The notes under the pieces: model-generated
Seen by the model: the letters and a program-made list of their open reading frames with translations, nothing else
What the model was told of the DNA's origin: nothing
The model's database searches: none
Assembly (NCBI RefSeq): GCF_013694095.1
Contig: NZ_JACEFB010000002.1
Span: 248,001 to 312,000 of the forward strand
DNA: 64,000 bases
DNA from: Thermogemmata fonticola
GTDB lineage: Bacteria > Planctomycetota > Planctomycetia > Gemmatales > Gemmataceae
Reading direction: 5' to 3'
Position numbers and translations under genes: made by a program
Shown here: positions 9,693 through 20,213 of the stretch, in pieces
Layout of the letters: the number at the start of each line of letters is the position of its first letter
How positions within the stretch are numbered: position 1 is the stretch's first letter

Positions 9693-9795
9693 CGAGAGGA
9701 CAGTGAGAAGGTCAGGCGCCGCTGGCGCCCCATCTCTATCTCTTGAAGCACCGGCCTGGTTCCGGCCTTGGGTGTCGCCCAACTACGTTCGAGGA

Positions 9796-10977
9796 TCACA
9801 CCAGGCCCGAAGCGGCTACCTTGATCCCCTTGAGGGCCATGCGGAGTTGCTCCGGATTGGGGGAGAACTCCAGGGCGGTCGCTTTGTCAATATCCCCGCG
9901 CAAGACCAACTCTTCCAGACTCTTGTTGAAATCCATCATCCCTTCGTTGTAAAAGGCGCGGATGGCATCGAGCAATTTGGAGTCCTGGCCTTTGAGTATG
10001 AGATCGCGGATGGTGGGATTGACGATCATGATTTCGTTGGTGGGGACCCGTTGCACGCCAGGTTTGATGGCCGGCACCAGTTTCTGGGCAATGACGGCAC
10101 GCAGGTTAAAGGCTAGCGACTGTCGCACAGCTCCATGCTGATTGGGGGGGAACAGGCCAAGGATGCGGTCAATGGTGCTGTAGGCATTGGAAGCGTGAAT
10201 GGTTCCGAAGACGACGTGGCCGGTTTCCGCAGCATGCACTGCGGCTTCGAAGGTATCTGAGTCCCGCATTTCGCCGACGAGGATCACGTCCGGGTCCTCG
10301 CGTACCGCATGTTTGAGGGCTGTATGCCAATCGCATACGTCGATGTACACTTCGCGTTGGTTGACCACGGACATTTTGTCGGTGAATACGAATTCGATCG
10401 GGTCTTCAATGGTGAGGATATGGAGCGGCTCGTGAGCATTCATGTAGTCGAGCATAGCGGCGATGGTGGTGGATTTGCCCGAACCGGTGACGCCGGCTAG
10501 CAAGACCATGCCCATCTCGAAATGGCATAGTTTTTCGATCACCGGCGGCAGACCGAGTTGCTCGAAGGTGGGAATCGTCGAATTGACCAAACGGGCGACG
10601 AGAGACCATTTGCCGCGGGCTTTCATGAGGTTGACACGGAAGCGGGCCTCATCCTTGCCGATGACGTGAGCAAAGTCGGCCCCGCCGGTTTCCTCGAAGA
10701 CGCGCTTATCTTTTTCCTTGAGTATGGGGGTGATGAGCTTTTCCAGCGTTTCCTGTTCCAGAATGGGGGTGTTCATCTTCTGAATGACACCCCGCAGACG
10801 CATCATGCCGGGCAGCCCGGCCTTCAAGTGCAAGTCAGAACCCTTATGCATCATGACCGTGCGGAACAACTGGTTGATCGGGGGTTCGCCGGGTACAGCC
10901 GGGGCCACCTTCAGACCAGGTTCCGGCGAGTTGATCGTAATCGGTTTGTACGTATTGGCGGCCGGTGGTGTGCTCAT
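9796..10977 (-). CDS. pilT: Type IV pilus retraction ATPase, PilT-like
   Basis: 393 residues, a little longer than typical PilT (about 345-370) because of a 35-residue Pro-rich N-terminus. It is a cytoplasmic hexameric ATPase of the secretion superfamily that depolymerises pili for twitching. Walker A is GVTGSGKST (162-170), followed by the Asp box (TIEDPIEF) and Walker B/His box (ILVGEMRDSDT, then ETGHVVFGTIHA). The PilT-type AIRAFYNEGMMDF segment is replaced near the end by a family-like variant. No other pilus genes are nearby, as is common for planctomycete pilT. PilU is the alternative; the two cannot be separated by eye. Confidence 0.93.
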   Translation of the reverse strand: MSTPPAANTYKPITINSPEPGLKVAPAVPGEPPINQLFRTVMMHKGSDLHLKAGLPGMMRLRGVIQKMNTPILEQETLEKLITPILKEKDKRVFEETGGADFAHVIGKDEARFRVNLMKARGKWSLVARLVNSTIPTFEQLGLPPVIEKLCHFEMGMVLLAGVTGSGKSTTIAAMLDYMNAHEPLHILTIEDPIEFVFTDKMSVVNQREVYIDVCDWHTALKHAVREDPDVILVGEMRDSDTFEAAVHAAETGHVVFGTIHASNAYSTIDRILGLFPPNQHGAVRQSLAFNLRAVIAQKLVPAIKPGVQRVPTNEIMIVNPTIRDLILKGQDSKLLDAIRAFYNEGMMDFNKSLEELVLRGDIDKATALEFSPNPEQLRMALKGIKVAASGLV

Positions 10978-11138
10978 ACGCCCTCCTCTCGTTCGTTCCC
11001 CAAAGATTCGCCTCCCGAAGATGATCCCGAATAATCCGAATTACGGAAGGCAGTCGGGAACCAATTCCCCGCGCCTCTGCCCTATTGTAACCGCTTCTTC
11101 CCTGTGTTGGCAGAGGGGGAGGAAGAAGCATGCCAAGC

Positions 11139-11951
11139 TCATAGGTGCAGGGTTTCTGGGAGCAAGCCGCTCGCTTCGGGGTAAGATTCCAGGCGGACCG
11201 GCACTCCCTTACGGGCCAAATAGGCTTTGGTTTGCCCGATGGAGAATCTCCCGTAATGAAAGATGCTAGCAGCTAAGGCTGCATCCGCCCCGGCCCGATA
11301 GGCTTGATACAGGTGTTCTGGGTGCCCAGCTCCCCCGCTGGCCACGACAGGAATCGACACTGCTCGGCTGACCGCCTCCAGCATTTCCAGATCGTAGCCG
11401 TTTTGCGTTCCGTCAGCGTCCATGGAGGTGAGGATGATCTCGCCTGCCCCCAAGGCTTCGACCTGTTTTGCCCAGGCCACTGCTTCCAGTCCGGTGGGAA
11501 TCCGACCGCCGTTGATGTGCACCTCCCAGAACGTCCGGCCCTCCCGCTCGACCCGCTTGGGATCGATGTTGACCACCGTGGCACAACGCCCGAACTTGCG
11601 GGACACTGCCGTGACTAACTCGGGCTGGCGTACCGCCGCGGAGTTCAGGCTCACCTTTTCAGCCCCAGCTTGGATAAGCCGCGTGGCATCGTCCAGCGAA
11701 CGAATTCCACCGCCGACAGTGAAGGGCATGAAGATGCTCTCAGCCACACGACGTACGACATCCAGCATGATGTCCCGGCCTTCGTGGCTGGCGGAAATGT
11801 CCAGAAAGACCAGTTCATCTGCTCCTTGGACGTCGTAACGCTGGGCCACTTCTACCGGGTCTCCGGCATCCCGCAAGTCCACAAAGTGCGTCCCTTTGAC
11901 CACCCGGCCCCGATCCACATCCAGACAGGGAATGATGCGATACTTCAACAT
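11139..11951 (-). CDS. hisF: Imidazole glycerol phosphate synthase subunit HisF
   Basis: 270 residues, slightly longer than the usual 250-258. HisF is the cyclase half of IGP synthase. It uses ammonia from HisH and PRFAR to form imidazole glycerol phosphate and AICAR in histidine biosynthesis. The protein opens with [13 protein letters not shown], putting the catalytic acid at D11. The second catalytic Asp is D130 in TVVNIDPKR. The two phosphate-binding half-barrel repeats are present (FTVGGGIRS near 78-85 and [14 protein letters not shown] in the second half). The gene stands alone without hisH or hisA next to it, so the histidine genes are probably scattered. It lies 161 bp downstream of nothing co-directional except the pilT gene, which follows it. 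Confidence 0.97.
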   Translation of the reverse strand: MLKYRIIPCLDVDRGRVVKGTHFVDLRDAGDPVEVAQRYDVQGADELVFLDISASHEGRDIMLDVVRRVAESIFMPFTVGGGIRSLDDATRLIQAGAEKVSLNSAAVRQPELVTAVSRKFGRCATVVNIDPKRVEREGRTFWEVHINGGRIPTGLEAVAWAKQVEALGAGEIILTSMDADGTQNGYDLEMLEAVSRAVSIPVVASGGAGHPEHLYQAYRAGADAALAASIFHYGRFSIGQTKAYLARKGVPVRLESYPEASGLLPETLHL

Positions 11952-12276
11952 GCGAACGGTTTAGAGAAACACTCGGATTGGTTCAGCGTTCGGAACCGCC
12001 CAATCCGCGACGATAAGCTTCCTGGCCATTACCGTAACCCCAAGCCATGCTAGCAGCTACCGCGGAAAAGGACAACCTGTGTGCCGCAAAAGTACACTCG
12101 TCCGATAGTCCGGGGGCTATGTTTACTCGGCCAATTGCGCGCCAGGTCTCTTCCTGCGCTGTAGGACGTACAGCACGGGGAAAAACGGAAGAGTTAGCCT
12201 GCATGAGCTGTACTGCTATGCCGTAGATTCTCGCCCACTGAAGGGCCAACCGGTGGTGTTGCTCGGCAGGGGGAAC
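11952..12276. other. Intergenic region upstream of hisF
   Basis: 325 bp. The only frame of note (11983-12249, minus strand, 88 codons) would need a TTG start without a ribosome binding site, so I do not call it. The region should hold the hisF promoter and leader. I see no attenuator-like His-codon run, repeat or RNA. Confidence 0.5.
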
Positions 12277-12429
12277 CTAACGGATCTTTTGAGCTGCGAC
12301 CCAGAGCATGTAAGCAACACGTTCGCGCAGCACGCGCTGTTTACGCCGGGGTAGGTAAACATCACGCCACAGATAATACAGAGTTGCGATAGCTAGACAC
12401 GATAGCGAACAGGCGAACACTGGATGCAC
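12277..12429 (-). CDS. Small single-pass membrane protein (50 aa)
   Basis: A 50-codon frame with GTG start at 12427-12429 and TAG at 12277-12279. It is preceded by a full AAAGGAGG (12435-12442 on the other strand) with a 5-nt spacer, an unusually good ribosome binding site for this window. The product opens with a hydrophobic stretch of about 20 residues (HPVFACSLSCLAIATLYYLW), then a basic segment (RRKQRVLRERV) and a second short amphipathic stretch (AYMLWVAAQKIR). This is typical of a small inner-membrane protein with a cytoplasmic basic tail. I do not recognise a family. No neighbour suggests a role. The call rests on the ribosome binding site and protein character. Confidence 0.6.
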   Translation of the reverse strand: MHPVFACSLSCLAIATLYYLWRDVYLPRRKQRVLRERVAYMLWVAAQKIR

Positions 12430-12708
12430 ACGTGCCTCCTTTCCCATCCTGAGCGTCAGGGGTTGTTGCAGTGTGATCGCCCCCTGGGGCGAATTCCTGA
12501 TGCAACCCTAGTGCGCCCGCCCGCGGTGTCAAATCCGGCGAGAGCGAAAACAGCCCTTCAGCATCTCTAGCTGCTCGCAGCCGGTGGTACGCCTTGCGCT
12601 GTCAGCCAAGAATTGGCGGAAGGCCAGAATTGGGTTTAGCTCAAGCGTGACGTCAACTCGTCTACGTCCTCCTCGTGTGCCTTTCCTGGTTTGGGGCCAG
12701 CAAGAGGG

Positions 12709-13449
12709 TTAACTCTGGCCATCGGAAGAGGAGGGAGGAGGTGTTTGGAGGCGGAGCGAAGCAGGGGCCGATCGCGGGGAGGTCCACAACTGGCCATGCA
12801 GGCCGCTCAGGGGGAGCCGCCCCAAGCGCAGGCGCCGCTCTCCGACTTGCAGTTCGTAAACATCCTCCAATTCGTGATAACCCAGAACCTGAACGAGGGC
12901 ACCGGGAACTAACCCCAATTCCCGCCAGTGGCGTAGCCGGGCCGGGTTGTCGTCTTGCACTTCGCGGATGATCACCGTTTGACCGACACGGAAGGCGGGC
13001 AGTGGCTTAAGGCGGCGGCGTCGGAGTGAGCCGGTCCGGGAAGGGATCGGATGGCCGTGTGGGTCCTCGACTGGCTCCCCCAAGTACGCGGCCAATGCTT
13101 GCTCCAGCCGCGGGGAAATGGCGTGCTCCAGCGCTTCCGCCTCGGCATCCACCTCACTCCAATCCAAACCCAGAACCTGGGTGAGAAACAGTTCCACCAG
13201 GCGGTGCCGGCGGATCACCCGACGGGCGGCCATGACCCCAGCTCGTGTCAGGCGTGCTCCCCGCGATGGCTGATACTCGATCCACCCCCCTTCCGCCAGA
13301 CGCTTGAGCATACCCGTAACCGATGGCCCTTTCACCTTCAGCGCCTGGGCGATCTGCGTCGGCGCTACCTGGCGCTGCGCACCGCCTAATCGGTGGATCG
13401 CTTTCAAATAATCCTGGATCGCTTTGCTCAAGGGTGGCTGTTGCGGCAT
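12709..13449 (-). CDS. DtxR/MntR-family metal-dependent repressor
   Basis: 246 residues. An N-terminal winged helix-turn-helix (about 1-75; VAPTQIAQALKVKGPSVTGMLKRL holds the recognition helix) is followed by the dimerisation and metal-binding domain and, after residue about 165, by an SH3-like FeoA domain. Against MntR, the metal ligands correspond to D13 (MntR D8), the His of RRHRLVE (H77) and E-A-L-E-H (E99, E102, H103). MntR E11 is Lys here. The Glu at the DtxR Cys102 position points towards manganese rather than iron sensing, by analogy only. The gene is solitary and divergent from a nicotinamidase gene. Possible targets include the metal ABC genes near 51-52 kb, but that is a guess. Confidence 0.88.
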   Translation of the reverse strand: MPQQPPLSKAIQDYLKAIHRLGGAQRQVAPTQIAQALKVKGPSVTGMLKRLAEGGWIEYQPSRGARLTRAGVMAARRVIRRHRLVELFLTQVLGLDWSEVDAEAEALEHAISPRLEQALAAYLGEPVEDPHGHPIPSRTGSLRRRRLKPLPAFRVGQTVIIREVQDDNPARLRHWRELGLVPGALVQVLGYHELEDVYELQVGERRLRLGRLPLSGLHGQLWTSPRSAPASLRLQTPPPSSSDGQS

Positions 13450-13652
13450 ACTTCCGCCTCCCGCCCCAAGGGCTTCCTTCCATCATATCATTCCCCGCCT
13501 GGTGCGAGCACTCCTGTAGCTTCCTTCTTCTGCCGAGGTGCCTCTTTCTTCTGCAAGGATGATGTTTTCACTTCCTTGTTCCCGCGCGGCCCTTGCCCTT
13601 CGCCTGCGGAGGGAGTATCGGAGCCAGTGCAGCGTTTCTCGGAGGTTCCTCG

Positions 13653-14252
13653 ATGCTAGCCTCGCAAACGACCCTCATCGTGGTCGATGCGCAACAGGGT
13701 TTCACCGAGCTGTGCCCAGAGGAGTTGCCGATTCCCGGCGGAGCGAGGATTGTGGGGGCGGTCAACGCCTTGCTGGCTATGCCCTTTGCACGCATCGATG
13801 CCACGCAGGATTGGCATCCGCCGAATCACTGCTCCTTTATCGGGCAGCGAGACAATCTCTATCCGCCACATTGCGTGCAGGGGACGCGCGGGGCGGAATT
13901 TCTGCCGGGACTCATGACCGAACGCTTCCACACCATCTGGCGAAAGGGATATGAAGCCGATCGCGATGCTTACGCCGTTACAGCTCAGCATCCGGGCTTT
14001 GCGGCCCTGCTCCGCGCCCAACGAATCACTACCGCCGTCATCTGCGGCCTGGCCTTGAATATCTGCTGCTACTTCACGGCGCGAGACCTGCGGCAGGAGG
14101 GGTTCGAGGTATTTCTAGTCGAGGATGCCAGTGCCGGGATTGACGTGCCGCAGGCCGGATTGTACCAGCAGCAGACCCGCCTCGAAGCCCTCCGCTTAGG
14201 GATCCGGTACATCGATGTGGCAACCCTCCGCCAGCAGTTGCGCATCGCCTGA
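13653..14252 (+). CDS. pncA: Nicotinamidase-like isochorismatase-fold hydrolase
   Basis: 199 residues from the ATG at 13653, chosen over the ATG at 13593 because GGAGG at 13641-13645 precedes it and the family's opening strand (TTLIVVDAQQGF) begins at once. Nicotinamidase converts nicotinamide to nicotinate for NAD salvage. Catalytic residues are in place: D12, K98 and C138 (in LNICCYFTARD). The metal ligands are D53, H55 and H59 in the diagnostic DWHPPNH motif. A neighbouring Cys (C139) makes the nucleophile assignment slightly ambiguous, but spacing to T142 favours C138. It is divergent from the DtxR-type regulator across 203 bp. Confidence 0.9.
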   Translation: MLASQTTLIVVDAQQGFTELCPEELPIPGGARIVGAVNALLAMPFARIDATQDWHPPNHCSFIGQRDNLYPPHCVQGTRGAEFLPGLMTERFHTIWRKGYEADRDAYAVTAQHPGFAALLRAQRITTAVICGLALNICCYFTARDLRQEGFEVFLVEDASAGIDVPQAGLYQQQTRLEALRLGIRYIDVATLRQQLRIA

Positions 14253-14399
14253 AGGCAGTCGCAGTGCCCCTGCCTATGCCCAGCGGGCCAAGAGGCAGGA
14301 TAAGCCATTGGCTCCACGACCTGTTCTCCTCAGGATCGCTTGATTTTAGGATTCCGCCCCTCGGTTTCGGGGTGCAGCCCGCTCGGTTCCAGGGGTTCT

Positions 14400-14699
14400 T
14401 CACCAGCCCAGACGTGTCCGTAGTTGTTCCAGGCCGCCGCGGAGGGCTTCGTCCGCTGTGGGATAGACACTGTGGGGATCGTCCAGGCGTTGGCCATTGG
14501 TCATGTCCACCACGGCACAACTATAACGGTCCCACGCCGGCCGGACTTCCAGACGATAGAGCGGCTGGCCGTCGAGCCACACTTCCGCCGCCTGCGGGTT
14601 CAAATCCGGACGCAACTCGCCGCCGTGCCGCTGAAGCCAATCGGGGGTGGGGGGCAGCTTCAGACATGGGACAGAACGGCCATAAATGGTGACCGCCAC
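14400..14699 (-). CDS. Small hypothetical protein (99 aa)
   Basis: 99 residues from a GTG at 14697-14699 with AGGAGG 9 nt upstream. The sequence is soluble-looking, has no signal peptide or membrane segment and is Trp/Pro/Arg-rich, with an LNPQAAEVWLDGQPLYRLEVRPAWDRYSC core and a C-terminal helix (SVYPTADEALRGGLEQLRTRLGW). A beta-rich first half followed by an alpha helix would suit a small binding domain. I do not recognise a family. The gene converges on pncA and lies 196 bp from the MFS transporter gene's end. The good ribosome binding site and codon use make it likely real. Confidence 0.65.
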   Translation of the reverse strand: MAVTIYGRSVPCLKLPPTPDWLQRHGGELRPDLNPQAAEVWLDGQPLYRLEVRPAWDRYSCAVVDMTNGQRLDDPHSVYPTADEALRGGLEQLRTRLGW

Positions 14700-14895
14700 C
14701 GATCGCTTCCTCCTGGGACCTCGAGTTTCGTTTCACTATCCAAGTTCCGCTGTGTAGGACGGAAACAAGCACCTTGTCCGCACGGAAAGCGGTTCCCCTT
14801 TCTTCTGTTATCATATCCGTGCCTCTGAAGGGGAATTAACTATTGGGGGAATGAAAGGACAGGTGAACCAGGAGCGGTTCCCTGCGCCTTGCAGT

Positions 14896-16344
14896 TTACT
14901 CCGGTAAAGGTTTGTCCTTGGTTTCCGGCAAAAACGGTAGGACGAGCAGACCCAGCAGGAAGATGCTGCACATGGTGAGGCCGGCGTAACGGAAGGGACG
15001 ATCAGGGTAAAGTCCTCCCTCGGCGGTATGTGCGAAGACTTCCGTGGTGAGCAAGCCCAGCATGAGCGGCCCGCTGGCGGCGATGAAACGCCCGACGTTG
15101 TAACAGAAACTGGTGCCGGTCGCCCGCAAGCGCGTGGGGAATAGCTCCGGTAGATAAATCGCGTACCCGCCGAAGAGCGCGAGCAGGCAGAAGCCCATTA
15201 GCACATTCATCCAGAGAATGTCGGAGCGGGTTTGCATTTGGGTAAAGACGAGAGCAACACTACCGGAGGCGGCCAAGAAGGTGATGGTGAAGGAGGGGCG
15301 TCGGCCGATGCGTGCGGCAAGCCAGGAGAACGAGGACATGCCCAGGAAGGCCCCCACATTGATGGCCAGCGACGTCATACCCGCCCAAATAATTCGCTGC
15401 CCGGCGATGTATCGCTGCTGTTCCACCCCTTCGAGTCCCAGAGCTTCTGCCTCGGAAGCAAAAGCGCTGTTCGAGATGCGCTGCGTCAGGTCGATGGCGA
15501 AAAAACCGATGCCCCATAGGCCCACAACGCCGACAAACGCCAGGAGCATCCCCAATAGGGCATGGCGGGTTACCCATCCCCCCCCGAACAGCTCGAGATA
15601 GGAGCCGAGTTTCTTGCCCAGTCCTTCATCTGCCGCCGCCTTGGCCGCCCGCCAGCTTTCCGGTTCTTGCAAGCGACGTTGGATCAGAATGACCAGGCCC
15701 GCTGGCAAAATGCCGATGAGAAACAAAATCCGCCAAGCGCTCAAACCATACTCCTTGAGCGCATCGAGATGGCCGTTGAGTTCGAGTAGTCCCAGGGCGA
15801 TGAACAACAAGGCAGCAGTGATGTTGCCGATGGCCGACAGGGCTTGCATGAGTCCCAGGGTGAATGGACGCGCATGATTGGGCATCGTCTCGGCCAAGAG
15901 AGCGACCGCTGCCGCGAATACCCCGCCGACCCCCAGACCGGTTAAAAAGCGGTAAAGGCAATAGTCATACGGTCCGAACGATAAAGCGCTGAGACCGGTG
16001 AAGATCGAGTACAGCAGAATGGTCAGCGTCAGGGTGCGGACTCGACCGAGCCGGTCGCCGAACATGCCGAAGACCAGGCCGCCAGTGGCCCAGCCAATCA
16101 GAAAGATCGACGTAGCCCGGCTGGCCCAGCGAGTGACCGCATCCCGATCCGCCTCAGCTCCGCCGAGTAGATCCGTCAAAGACATCATCCGTGCCAGATT
16201 AAACAGTTGCTGATCCATGCAGTCCGCCATCCACGCCAGAGCGGCCACCACGAAGACAAACCATTGGTAGCCGTTCAAATCAAGCAGGCTGGCCCAGCCC
16301 TTTCGCTCCGTACCTGTCAGGATGGTCTCTGGTGCTGCGGACAT
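14896..16344 (-). CDS. Major facilitator superfamily transporter
   Basis: 482 residues from the ATG at 16342-16344, preceded by AGGGAG 7 nt upstream. A longer in-frame extension to 16674 lacks a ribosome binding site and has low-complexity composition, so I reject it. About twelve hydrophobic segments are visible. The MFS motif A between helices 2 and 3 appears as GMFGDRLGRVRTL, with a related GARIGRRPS in the second half. There is a large central charged loop (ESWRAAKAAADEGLGKK). The best resemblance is to the sugar and aromatic-acid:proton symporter group, in which the substrate cannot be read from sequence. No catabolic gene is adjacent, so the substrate stays open. Confidence 0.87.
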   Translation of the reverse strand: MSAAPETILTGTERKGWASLLDLNGYQWFVFVVAALAWMADCMDQQLFNLARMMSLTDLLGGAEADRDAVTRWASRATSIFLIGWATGGLVFGMFGDRLGRVRTLTLTILLYSIFTGLSALSFGPYDYCLYRFLTGLGVGGVFAAAVALLAETMPNHARPFTLGLMQALSAIGNITAALLFIALGLLELNGHLDALKEYGLSAWRILFLIGILPAGLVILIQRRLQEPESWRAAKAAADEGLGKKLGSYLELFGGGWVTRHALLGMLLAFVGVVGLWGIGFFAIDLTQRISNSAFASEAEALGLEGVEQQRYIAGQRIIWAGMTSLAINVGAFLGMSSFSWLAARIGRRPSFTITFLAASGSVALVFTQMQTRSDILWMNVLMGFCLLALFGGYAIYLPELFPTRLRATGTSFCYNVGRFIAASGPLMLGLLTTEVFAHTAEGGLYPDRPFRYAGLTMCSIFLLGLLVLPFLPETKDKPLPE

Positions 16345-17090
16345 CGGTGGCTCCCTAAAGAACCCTCGCTCGGATGACATTGGGAATGGTCCTGGCGAGT
16401 TTCCCTCATGGCGGGAATCGCTTTGCCGCCAGCATAGGCAGCGCGAGCCAAAAAGGCTAGTTTCTGCTGGTGAGGTGTGCTGATGGCGGCTCGTGCGCTG
16501 TGCAGACCGCCAGAGAAGAACAACGACTATCTTGGCGGCGGGCAGGATCCATGGTATCCCTTGGTTGCGGCAAAGGGTCGGGCGAAGGCCGAAATCTGGG
16601 AGGAAGAGGGCAGGTTGGGTTCGTGGGGTTCCGATGGGTATCGGAGCGAGTGGGATGCAGTGTGCGCTGCACACTGGGGATGGACAGGTGCGGACCAGTC
16701 AATCCCTTCGGCAGCCCGGCGACCTGGAGTTTTGTGGGTGAACAGGGGAAACTTCAGGCCCGTAGCTTTGCGCCCCCGCCTTGCGACGGGTTTGCCCTTT
16801 CGAGGATGAAAGGTGGCCACCCCAACCGCTGGACCATCGAACCCAACCCCAACCTCCTTGTGGGAACAAGGAAGCTGTTGCCCACTCCAGCATAGCTCAC
16901 GCTCCACCGCCTCGCAACTCACCCCCCGCCCCCGCTCCGGCTTTTCCTCCCGTCGATCCGGTACCTTCGGTTCCCCTCCCACTAGGCGTGCTTCCCTCCA
17001 TACGGTCGCACTTGCGAGTTTATGCGGATCTGAAAGGCTTCCCCTGACCTTGGGAGAAGGGAAAAGCTCCTGTGTTTTTTGCAGCAGGCA
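16345..17090. other. Gene-free region upstream of the MFS gene
   Basis: About 750 bp with many overlapping open frames on both strands (a result of high G+C), none with a ribosome binding site and recognisable protein character. It contains a 19-bp inverted repeat, CAGTGTGC-GCT-GCACACTG (16658-16676), about 310 bp upstream of the MFS start. I see nothing else. Confidence 0.5.
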
Positions 17091-17171
17091 GGAGTAGGGG
17101 GAAACGAGTGGACGAGGGAAGCGGGCGAATCAGGAGTAGGGGGAAACGAGTGGACGAGGGAAGCGGGCGAA

Positions 17172-17174
<3 letters not shown>
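17091..17174. repeat. 42-bp tandem duplication at the clpB stop codon
   Basis: Two identical 42-bp copies at 17091-17132 and 17133-17174. On the minus strand the second copy begins exactly with the clpB TGA stop (17172-17174), so the duplication covers the stop codon and the first 39 bp of 3' trailer. The encoded protein is not affected. Confidence 0.92.
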
Positions 17175-19790
<2,616 letters not shown>

Positions 19791-20213
19791 GACAAACCCT
19801 CGTGATTTCGTAATGACTAGGGATTATCAAATACTTCAAGAGTGTTCCGCAGGGCCAAGACGGAGTTAACTTCCGCGTTTGCCTGCGGCAGTGAGTTTGC
19901 GGCGGCACACCCTCCGCTACCGCTGGCGAGCGCCGCGTCTTCGTCGAGTTGGAGAGTCCAAGCGGGGGGAAGGATTCACACGCAGGGACCATAAGCGGCG
20001 GATTGCGAAGCCGAAACAGGATCGGTTCCGGCGGAGGCAGCGGCAAGACATGCCTCCGTTTCTGGGTCGGAGGGAGAATAAGCGATCCTTGCGAAGGACT
20101 GAATGAGGGGGATATAGTGATGCAGAGAGCGACGGGGAGAATCCAAGTAGGAATGAGCGCCTAGGGCAACATCAGACAGAGCGGAGAGGACGTTCACCGG
20201 AGGAGGGGAGGGG
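19791..20213. promoter_or_regulatory. Divergent upstream region of clpB and the DUF4175-like gene
   Basis: 423 bp that must hold promoters for both genes. On the minus strand, CTTGAA (at 19835-19840) is followed after about 12 nt by CCCTAGT, a loose match to the sigma-32 pattern (CTTGAA, CCCCAT), 45 bp upstream of the clpB start. On the plus strand only the AGGAGG (20201-20206) before the GTG at 20214 is clear. No CIRCE-type inverted repeat is present. Confidence 0.35.

Noticed and set aside
11983-12249. Minus-strand frame of 88 codons upstream of hisF
   Set aside because: Needs a TTG start with no Shine-Dalgarno; ordinary composition for chance.
16527-16982. Minus-strand frame of 151 codons in the MFS upstream region
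   Set aside because: GTG start without a ribosome site, several competing frames, no protein character.
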